DNA from: Syngnathus acus
Taxonomy: Eukaryota; Chordata; Actinopteri; Syngnathiformes; Syngnathidae
Direction of reading: 5' to 3'
Assembly (NCBI RefSeq): GCF_901709675.1
Contig: NC_051088.1
Span: 25,207,193 to 25,271,192, forward strand
DNA length: 64,000 bases
The stretch's first letter is position 1. Every line of letters starts with the position of its first letter. The notes under the pieces are model-generated. The model saw nothing but the letters and a program-made list of their open reading frames with translations. It was not told the DNA's origin and made no database searches. A program made the position numbers and the translations under genes. Positions 23,331-55,000 of the stretch are shown here, piece by piece.

Positions 23331-24336
23331 GTGCCAGCTCGGTCTAGGGAGAGTTCCAGAAATAGCGAGACGCTCGCCTGTTTTCCTCTCTTTTGGGATT
23401 TTTCATGGGGTTCATCTCCCATGTGAAGAATAATTGCATGTTTTTGCTTCACATGTCTCCAAGTGGATCAGGTGGTTGAAGCTACAAAAAAAAAAAGTAT
23501 TAAATAATAAATGATGAATAAATAATAAAGCCAAATAATAGATATGCTTACTTCTACACACACACACACAGACATTGTGTGTACTATTTCAATCTCCTCC
23601 CTTTGGTGTTTTGCCTCTTTTCCTCATCCTCCCCTCTTCTCGCCTCCTTTACCTCTTGTCTTCCCCTACGCCGCCGCCTCCATGGCTCTCTGTCACTCTG
23701 CTTTTTATAGCCATTTCTTCCCAGGGCTCGGCAGCTACAAAAGCCTTTTCATGTTGCCACTATAATTACAGCCTACTCACGCACGCACGCACACAGGAGT
23801 GCAGCAACAGCAGTGTGTCTTTGTTTGCATGTGTGTGCGTGCTCCGCATGTGCTGTTATACACAAAAGGGTGAGCTATTTTTACCTCCGATGCCCCCCCC
23901 CCCTCGCCCCACTCCCCCATCCCTCTTTGCTGCTGCCAGCCACGTTTGCTATGCTGAGCACAGGCAGTATCAGTCGAGCCCTAACCCCCCCCCCCCCCCC
24001 CCCCCCTACACACACACCAAACCACCCACCCACCCATTTGCACAGTGAACTCACGGCAATGCAGTCTGCTCTTCCCTTCGCCACCCCTTCACGTACGAGT
24101 GTGTTTTTGGGCACCTTAGGAAATTCTTCATGTCACAGCCAGATGCTGGTGCAGTCGTCGCAGCAGCAGGAGCAGCAGCAGCAGCAGGATCTCTAAGCTT
24201 GCCGCCGAGCAGATCGCTTGAATCCCGCTCGCTCGCTCGGACCGAAGCGCCTGATTAGCGGGGTTGTTGCTCAAAGCGCATCCCGATGTTGCGGACCATA
24301 TTTGAAGCGGAGTGTTCTCTCTCTCCCGCAGAAGGG

Positions 24337-40187
<15,851 letters not shown>

Positions 40188-42251
40188 CCAGGTGGGGATA
40201 CGTAGCAGTGCCACGCTGTTAGCATTGACCTCTTTGAGCGGAGGACACCTCTTTGAGCGGCCGGCCGGCTGGCAAGGAGTCTCGACTGATCCCTTCATTT
40301 AGTCCCCCCTGACACCAATTGATTGGCGGAGGGACAAGGGGTGGGCTCAGCCTTGGAGCAGGGAGCCAATCAGGAGACAGAGGACTGAGATGGGGGGAAA
40401 AAAAATAAAAACAGAAGAGTTACTTCGTGGTGCTCGTCTGGAGATGTTTTTCTGTCTGTCTTTGCCCCCCCCCGACGACAGCCTACAGTGGCGAGTGACC
40501 AATGCAGCATTTGCTGATTTTTAAGTGTGTGTGGGGGGGGGCGAGTTTGGCTAAGTGAGATTCTTTGAGGAAACCAAACGGCTTCCATCCGATGCCAACA
40601 CTGGAAGACATCCATCCCCGTCTGCCGGTGACGGCTGACCATTTTCTTTTTTTCTCAACTAGCTCCGCGACGGGAAAAGAATTGACAAACATGCATTCAC
40701 TGTGGACTTTGGCTCTTACAAACACTCATTTTCAGTAGAGGTTCTATGAGGAGTGCCTTGGTGAGGGTCTGCTGGATTTCACGATTGTTCAGGAAAAGTT
40801 TGCCTTAAGATTTCCTTCTCGGAGATCAGCGCCAGGGAGGGATGACAATTTGGACAATACAGCAAACAGTCTTTCAGCATGTTTACTTGGAACGTGGCCA
40901 TGCGCCTCGTGAAGATTTTATATTCGGATTTTTTTTTTGGGGTGAGGAAAAGGACATGCTCTGGAAAGGTAGTTGCCAGCTTTGGTGGAAACGCACATCA
41001 TTTGATGCTTTGACTCTTATGTAGCTTCCCTTTAAAAGATGACTTTGCAGAAAAAGCATGAGAGGAGAGGCCGGACATTTTTTTTTTTTTTTCCCTGTTT
41101 GGAATGTTTAAGCGATGAAAGCCAAAGCATGACTCTGCATCTAACAAACTTTTGACAATACATTAGGAAAAGACTTCCTAGGTCACTACATTTGATGGTT
41201 GCTCTCGTGAGTTGCTGGCAACTACCTAGTTACTCGTGAAACTCCAGTCGTGTATATAAAATTGAGTAAATTTTGTGGGGCGCCATGGCCTCTTCATATC
41301 GATTTAAAAAAAAAAAAAAAATTTCCGCATCATGATTTTTCACCACTTTATATTTTAGTGTTTTTTTGTTTTTTTAAACATTTTTCTTTTTAATCCATTT
41401 TCTGGATAGTTATAGGGCTGCCAGTCACAAAAATCCTGTCACCGAATTTCTTCTTTTTGTATTTATCAAAACTAAGGAGCAACTTTCTTTGTGCTGCTCT
41501 TTGGGCACCTGCGTTTTTGTTTTGTTTTTTCATCGATTGTGTATTTATACTGTACTGTTTATAGAAGATTTGTATATGGACACATTTCTAAACGTACTCT
41601 AATGACAGCTATGATATTGTGAACGGAACACAACGGTGTGGTGTTTCTCCGTGGAAATAGATAAAAAAAGCAAAAGAAAAGAAGCAGCGTATTTAGCTCC
41701 TCATCGACTGCACTGTTTCGATGTAAAGTCGTCAACCCGGCCGGCACTGCTTTGGACTTGTCGAGTCGATCACTTTGTTGCCTATGTGGTGTTTTTTTCT
41801 CGTGCACTCACCTTACCTTGGTGACATGCCTGTGATCTCGCCACAAGCAGGTCCGGCGGCCATTTTATGTAGCGAGCTGTTTTTTGTTTTTCGAAAAGGC
41901 AGACATGCGGATGTTGAAAGGAGCCCGACTTCCCATGCCTCCTCGTATTTGTTATTTTGGGTTGGCATCAAAGTGCGATAATCAAGATATTGCAAGACAA
42001 TTGTGGTCACTACTTGTGGCTCAAGAGGAAGAATTCTTTTGGTTTTGTTTTTTTTGACAGTGGCGCGACATACACTACACCTTGCGTACGTAGTTGAACT
42101 CGGTTTATCTGGTGCCATGAAGTCATCAGCGTATTGTTCCGATTTTTGCCCCACCCTTCACTTGTCGACTAAAGGCCTGACTACGACCATTATTTCAAAT
42201 TGTACGTTCCAACTTGTAAAATGTGAGTTTTTACTTTATGGTCCGACAAAA

Positions 42252-42259
42252 ACATTCCA
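42252..42259 (+). promoter_or_regulatory. miR-1/miR-206 8-mer target site in hdac4 3'UTR
   Basis: ACATTCCA is the full 8-mer complement of the miR-1/206 seed. Mammalian HDAC4 is an established miR-1 and miR-206 target in muscle. Confidence 0.5.
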
Positions 42260-42739
42260 TTTGTTTTTGTTGTTTTTGTCTTAATATGAATCACATGACT
42301 TTGTTGTTTTGGTAGACACGTTGAATACCGCTTTATTTGCCCATCAGCTTGCACCAACTTTAACTCTTTGCATGGTTTGTCAGTCAGCATGCCTGCTTGT
42401 CTATGTAACAAAAAATATATTTGCACAATAGAGGAAGAACCAAAACACTTTTGGTGGAGTTTTCTTCCTAGCTGGTGTGCAAACATTTGAAAAGACTTTG
42501 TCCCAATGACTCCGGTATGGTTCCTCTTGTTTCCGACTCGTGATTTCAGCACTTAAAATGGATATCGATGGACTGTGTTTGCTCTGCCAAACCTTTGCTA
42601 CATTCATGAAAGACTCTCCCAAAGAATGTTCCTCTTTCACAGATGATTAAACAGGCACTGTCGACGCTGCGCTTTTAATCGGGGGAAAGGGTTTGGAGGA
42701 GGACATTTGATTGTCACGCCCACCTCGGCCAGTCCTACA

Positions 42740-42745
42740 AATAAA
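42740..42745 (+). terminator. Candidate hdac4 polyadenylation signal (AATAAA)
   Basis: Canonical hexamer in CAAATAAATAACC, 2.55 kb after the stop, and the only strong one I saw before prps2. Confidence 0.45.
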
Positions 42746-42770
42746 TAACCACTGTGGCTCAAGAGCAATT

Positions 42771-43777
42771 CTCGGTTTACATGTAAATGGGAAAGAAGTT
42801 ATTTTTTGTTGGTTTATGTCTCTGACGATGAAAAATGTTATTTCTTGGGGACCTACGCTTTGGACGTTTCATCTCTGACATCTATAAAATATATTTCTGA
42901 AAAAGATGCGTGTCTTTGTTCTTCGGGGAAAGTTGTCAACAGCGAGCGAAAGGTCATTCGAGATTGATGAACTGGGATAGATTTGATTTTCTTTCTTTCT
43001 TCTGCCCGTGGTGGGAATGTGACCTCTGCCGCAAACGTGGAAAATCTTGCAAAGTCCATGTTTACTCAGTCCATCTTTAGATCAATAGTGTGTTTTCTGT
43101 TGTTGCCGTTTATTCTAATGTCCTCTTTTAGATTTGTCATTCGAAAGGAATCCTTCCCTCAACTATCGTCCGGGTACAAATAACAGCCAATTTACTGCCT
43201 GGCACATGACTGAGATGATGTGACACATAAAAGCTCAGCTGACCACTCTTGAGTGGTAAATCAAATTATGAGACTCTGTATCACAAGAATGTCAACACGC
43301 AAGAACTAACCATCAGGTCAATCCGATAACTGCATCTGGTCCAGATTGCCGATGCTCAATTGAGTTCTTTCTTACTGGTACCAGCTGTTGTACGTACCTT
43401 CCCTACACAGTAAAAGATGAAAATATTGCTTTCTATGATTGATTCTCGAGTGACCGTTGTGTAGTGTAGACTCCTATTTAAAACCCACCATTTCACTTGC
43501 TTTTTTTTAACACAAACATTTGTCAAAGTGTTCACGCTTAGCAGTCAGTCTGAGTACATTAGCCACCGAATTGCATTTTACATGACATTTTCGAGCGTTG
43601 ATTCAAAGTGTGCGTCCGTCGACGCCCAGATGTCGCGGGGTGGTAATATGGCGGGCGGACGGACGGGCGGGGTGGTAATATGGCGGGCGGGCGGGCGTCC
43701 GTCCAATGAGGGGAGGCCGCTTGACTTCCTTCCACATGCAGTGTGCCTTCTTCACCCGCTCATGCTCGATCTCCAGC

Positions 43778-43817
<40 letters not shown>

Positions 43818-43971
43818 CGTCGACTGTCGGAGGTGCAAGACTGCAACACTGCAATGCAACATTAACAGAAGCCCCCCTCATCTTCGCGATTATTTCAGCG
43901 GGGAGACCTGCTGTTACATTATCCTTCTTTCCCGCAACCTTTTATTATTATTATTATTATTATTTTGCAAC
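42771..43971 (+). promoter_or_regulatory. hdac4-prps2 intergenic region with prps2 promoter
   Basis: The 360 bases before the prps2 ATG become CpG-rich. The block GGGGTGGTAATATGGCGGGC occurs twice at about 43637-43690, each with an ATATGGCGG core like a YY1 site, and CCAAT occurs at about 43703. A (TC)n tract (43781-43815) and a (TTA)n tract (43941-43964) lie in the probable 5'UTR. Upstream of 43600 nothing is recognised. Confidence 0.45.
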
Positions 43972-48701
<4,730 letters not shown>

Positions 48702-49215
48702 AGACGAGCAGGGGGAGGGGTTCCTTTGCCTGGCCTCCTCTGCCTTTGCCATCGAAGCTCTCGGCTGCGACCGTAAGCGCCTCCAGGTGGTTTGGGTGAA
48801 AAAGGTCTCGCCCGCAGCTTGTCTTTGAATTTCAGTTTCCATCCAGGAGGTGCAGTGAGTCAGACCCCACCCACCCACCCCCACTCTTATTGACCTACCC
48901 GTACTTCACTTTAATTTGGAGCATTCCACTTCAACTCCTTTACTTAAGAAGAAATATTTGGTGAAATGCACCTTTCCCCATGGCATATTTGTATCAGTTG
49001 TTGCTAAAAGTCATTTAAGTTCCTCTAGCAACCCACCAAGTGTTTTAAAATGCTTTTAAATTGAAAGGTCATGGAAACGATCTAGAGATGGCTTGAAACA
49101 CAATTCAAGCCATGACTGAGGAATTTTGCACCTACAATGGGTCTTCTATTTTTTGTATTGTAAGTCAAGCAGCATCTTTTGGCAATAAAACTTGACAAGA
49201 GCATTCCAAACATAT
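48702..49215 (+). other. prps2 3'UTR
   Basis: Non-coding sequence from the stop to about 20 bases beyond AATAAA (49184-49189). Confidence 0.55.
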
Positions 49216-49920
49216 TCTGGTCTATTTTTCCATTTGTGTGCTTCAATCTATTGCTTCGTTATGGTACACATGGCTCCTATAAAATGATTCGATGTGAAGC
49301 ATCATTTCAAGACAACGCTCAGTTCGCCATCAATTTTCAAAGCTGCGATTAAGACTCTGGAAATGAGACTGGAATCGTTTTTGCTGACAAGCTTAAGTTT
49401 GGTGTAATGTGCCCCAAATTTGCCGTGCAGCGCCTTGTTCGAAAACAGCAAGTTGAGGAGTTGAACAGTCACGTGTGCCTTGAAAAGTATAAAGCAGGTC
49501 CGAGTCATTTAGCTGGAAAGCTTCTCGTTTATTTTGGCCTCATTCGGACATTTCACTTGAAAATCCAATGTGCCAAACCTTTTATGACGGTTTGACGGTG
49601 TGCCGTGAGATGACAAATTTGGAGAGATGGATGGATGGATTCAGTATGTTCGCTGGATCGTACCACGAGAGGGCGCCTTGTACACGTTAATGACCCTCGT
49701 CGCCTCAAACGGTAACGACTCGTGAGGAAACGCTCGTAGGAAATAACCGCGTTGACAAACGCGTGGAAAACAACTCAACAAATTGTTTGGACTCGGATCC
49801 CCTTCCCTCTTCCCGTTTGTAATAAGCATTCAAAAGTGTTGTTTACAGGTATCACCAACAGGTGGCGCCACTGTGGACGTGATGGTGGTGATGTCACCTC
49901 ATTAGCATATTGGTGACTAT
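49216..49920. other. Short prps2-tmsb4x intergenic interval
   Basis: No gene is supported. A GGTGTGCCGTGAGATG hAT-like MITE terminus lies at about 49597, followed by (GATG)n. No leucine-rich repeat or TIR-domain coding sequence occurs here. Confidence 0.5.
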
Positions 49921-50007
49921 ATCTAAGCCTGCGCCCGGCGGAGTTACGCTTTCTGCTGTTGCGACCCTACTGCCTAGTTCCTCCAAACGATTCGTCCTCA
50001 CCACACG
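49918..50007 (+). promoter_or_regulatory. tmsb4x TATA-like element and non-coding exon 1
   Basis: TATATCTA at 49918-49925 is followed by a pyrimidine-rich segment and a donor CACACG|GTAAGC at 50007/50008. The next exon (50999) has the start codon 10 bases in, which is the usual beta-thymosin structure with a non-coding first exon. Confidence 0.55.
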
Positions 50008-51263
<1,256 letters not shown>

Positions 51264-52090
51264 AGCCCCTCGCCATGCTCCGCGTCCCCCACCCACCACC
51301 TCCCCAACACTCCTTCCTTCCTTCCTTCCTTCCTTCCTTCCTTCCTTCCTTCCGCATTGCCTTGTTCTCATCAGTCACTTCTTGTAGCTGTATAAGTTTG
51401 TAAGTGAGCGACCCGATCGCGCAGACGGGACGACGCCTTCGGTCGACGCAACGCGCCGCCATCTTGAGGTCTGTTTTGTTGAGAAAGATAGAAGAGGGGA
51501 GGAGGGGAGGAGGGGGAGGAGGATGTGGTACAGGATCCTGGAAGTTTTTCAGTGCCCGACTTGGCTCTGCAGTGGAGAGGTGGAAGGGACGAGGAAGGGC
51601 CTGCATCCCGGGAAGTGCCCCCCCCCCCCCCACACACACACCACCATGCACGTCACCACCCAATTTCCCGCGTTGCTGCTTTTTGCGCCAAAGCTAAGGC
51701 GTCAAGCTTTTCTGCTATTGTTATGTCGTCTTTCTAATTTTCAAAAAAAGTGCACAACTTTGTTTGTACAATGTGAATGACCACCACCGCCCAAAAATGA
51801 TACTGTTGTATGTATGTTTTTTTTCTTGTATACACGCAGGATGATAAAAAATGGATTTCATCTAGTTCTGAAAACAAATGGACCTTGTTTGTTGTTAAAA
51901 TGTACTTTGGCCCTTTTGTTTGAGTGATTGACAATTTTGGAAAAAAAAGGCAACCGAGTCTATGTGCTTTGAGATTGATTGTTGGAAGATTGTTTTTGTT
52001 AAGTCCCAACAGTTACATTATTCCGCCACACATCATTGCAAGGAATGGAAAACCATGAAATGTTGTAATAAAAAATGATTTGTTACTACG
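51264..52090 (+). other. tmsb4x 3'UTR
   Basis: Contains a (TTCC)n tract at 51309-51352 and a C11/CACA stretch near 51618. The likely polyadenylation signal is AATAAA at 52067-52072. Confidence 0.6.
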
Positions 52091-55000
52091 ATGTGTGCTG
52101 GAGAAGTGTTTGCAAGCTACACTGCAGGACACAATCATCACGTGTTTTGCCCTCATCAGCAGCAGAAGGGTAAATAAACCCCAAAAATCACATTTACGGA
52201 CCATTTGGAGCAAAACGTGCGCATTCTTGCCAAACTGAAGCCACTGACAACTAGAGTGGGCCAAGTCTCCTTTTGCTGGAGACTGATTTAAAGCTTGAAG
52301 TTGCAATCAAATCTGGGGGATTTATATTTTAGTCATTTATATGGCAATGACTATTTGTAGATCAGGGGTGTCAAATGAATTTTTATGATGGTAGTTCCTA
52401 AATTGGCCATGATGATGGTGAAACCACAAAAATACATCCCTCATCATTTAATTGCAAATGATTATTATGTTTCATAGAATTGTATTTTGTTGCCATACCC
52501 TCGTTTCTAGTTTTGCTGACTTGGGTTTTCCAAAAATGGTCCGATTTTTCTGGCCCGTTGACCGACCGGGGACTCCGGCTGCTTCCCAAAACATGCTCGC
52601 TTGAGTCGCTGCACTGGCTTAAGTAAGGGACGGACGGACGGACGGCGTGACCCAGAGGACAAGGTGTCGCCTCAGCGGCAGATTTGCTCCGTCTCCTAAA
52701 CTGCCTTCATCCTAAAATTAGCTGCCACCGACAAAGCCTTAATGTCATTAGCATGGAGTTGGCAGCCGCCAACGCCCGCTGATCACCGCGCCGCACAGCG
52801 CCGCGCCGCGCCCTTCCTTCCTTGGTTCTGGGTGGACAACGTGGAGAAAGTGACGCCCCCGGTTAGCGTGAAGCGTGCACGGCTTCCCTCGTCTGATCTT
52901 GTCCTCCATGCACAGTGTAAGTGGATTGGTGTTAAATCAGTTTCGCTTAATGAGATATTAATCTGTATTCAGGAGGGGAAGGGGTGGAAGGGGGAGAGGG
53001 GCAGATTGGCCAGATGAACCTTCCTCCACAGAGGAAACACAGGAAATCCAAACTAAGAGTCCCCCAGCCGTAGCGTGAGGGTCAGTGAAATAATGAACAA
53101 TAAATCATGTTGTAACATTTTTGTGCATCATAAATAAATATAAGAGAAACTTCAAAAACCGTACTTTGAGCATTCTAATTAGCTCGCAAAGATTGGGAAA
53201 AAAAAAAAAAGGATATTAGATCATATTTGTTTTCACCTTAGGGTCAAAAGGACACAAAACAACGTGAAAATCAAAGAAAAATTGCAAAATTATAGCAAGC
53301 AAATTGGCAAGGCTGGAAGTGCTTTTGTAAAGCAGCTCCCTGTTGTTGGCAGCCATGTTGTTAGTGAAAGCAGTAAACGTCATCTGGAAAAGATTGAATT
53401 GAACAATTCGCTCCATTTTAGCCCCCTTAATTGATCCCAAAAGTTCGACTTTCCCTCATATCACGGCACAATTAAGTCATGTCATCTTGAAGTAGCTCTG
53501 TCTGGTAACCCATGGCAACAGCTGTTGCCGAGTCACATCCCGGTCTTCCTGGCAAGACGGGTCCAGCTGCTGCCATCGTGCTCCGAATACTCGGGAGATT
53601 ACCGATGCGCAGGCACACTTGTCTGGGTGGAGGCATTTCCCCGCCCGGTAGTGATGACACATTCTAATCCAGCCATCTGCTTTCATGCTTTTCTCGTGTA
53701 GCATGTGTGCTTCAATTTGCTATGTCACCATCATGCTAAGAGGAACCCAAGCGCATCACAACAAACCTTTCGCACTCATCTTTGTGTTTCTCCACAATGT
53801 CTCGATCGATCGAGACCCGCTGATTCCGCTGTGTGTCTCCGTGGCAACGACAACAGCATTTGGCATGCGCCTGCGACCCAGCAAGCGTAACGGCACAAAT
53901 ATACAGCTGCAGAAATCATACAAGTCTCCCGCCCGAATTAGATTCACGTCGGGAAAAACGACCGCTTATAAAAATACACCAATTGTCAAATCTCTTCAGA
54001 GAGTACTCCACAAGCACTCAGGTGTACGCAATAAACCAAAGCTGCTGAGCTGTTGTTAAATGTTGAATTTTATAGCCTTTCCTTAGAGAGGTGAGTGAAT
54101 TTCCCTCTGCTGCTTTGATTGATAACAATTACATTCAACGTTGCAGACAGCCAAACGCTTGTTAAACAGAGCGCTATAAAAGCAGATTCTTCAAACGCTC
54201 TGCCAGCTTGGAAAGTGCACACCAGTTCAATGTTAGGCAAGCAACCTGTCTGTCCATTTGTAAAAGCCGTTTGAAGAGCCATTTTACTGGGTCAAACTCA
54301 AGGCCCGGGGGTCAAACTCAAGGCCCGGGGGCCAAACTCAAGGCCCGGGGGCCAAACTCAAGGCCCGGGGGCCAAACTCAAGGCCCGGGGGCCAAACTCA
54401 AAGCCCGGCGGCCAAATTCGGCCATTTCCCATGGCCCGTAAAGGCAAATCATGTGCGTCCGCTTTCTTGCACATTTTCTCCACTTTTAACAAGACTGCGA
54501 TGAGATATTGCAAAGATTTCAATTCAATGAAAGCATTCATTGCTTTTGATTTGTGTTGGACAGATAGATGCCAGACCTGGCTGTAAATGTGGCTGATTTC
54601 TCAGGCCATCCATCCATCCATCCATCCATCCAATAGCAGTCTCTACAAATCAACCCAGAAAAGAGCACATGCTGGGCAGATGATACTTGTAGCTGTCATT
54701 TCAATTTCCTCTCCTCTTTTTTGTTATTGCCAGCAGGATATTTTTTTTCTCAGTAGCCGTCACGTCTTCGGCCTGCCTGGAGGTTAGGGGACTGTTTGAT
54801 CCCCTCCACCACAGCCCCACCCTGACCTTGTCTCTGTATATCAAGTGTAGGACACAAGACTTGCTCAAAAGCGTCATTGTGCAATGTTGAGGATGTCCAA
54901 TGAGTCTCCACCAATGTGAGGCATGTGTTGATCAGTTGCATTTATAGGACGAATGAGATTTTTTTTCTTTTCGATTTGGCTTGACAACCAAGGACATCAT

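Larger units (their letters stand above)
15204..24331 (+). other. Probable hdac4 intron 1; repeats, no coding exon
   Basis: About 9 kb without a supported exon. It holds a degenerate SINE (15861-15990), a GT plus poly-G tract, poly-C/T tracts at 17192-17225 and 19221-19239, a 36-nt G run at 20962-20997, a 12-bp minisatellite at 21245-21448, a long-TIR MITE at 21857-22306 and a second CpG-rich block at 22440-23330. Confidence 0.5.
40188..42770 (+). other. hdac4 3'UTR (probable extent)
   Basis: No coding sequence follows the stop at 40185-40187. The region to the AATAAA at 42740-42745 is continuous without another gene start, so a UTR of about 2.5 kb fits the long HDAC4 3'UTRs of other vertebrates. 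A miR-1/206-type site lies at 42252-42259. The exact 3' end is not proven. Confidence 0.55.

Noticed and set aside
24130-24257. ATG-TCA-CAG-CCA-GAT reading frame just before hdac4 coding exon 1, resembling the human MSSQSHPD start
   Set aside because: The frame reaches a stop before 24260, no convincing donor joins it to 24332, and the similarity covers only about five residues.
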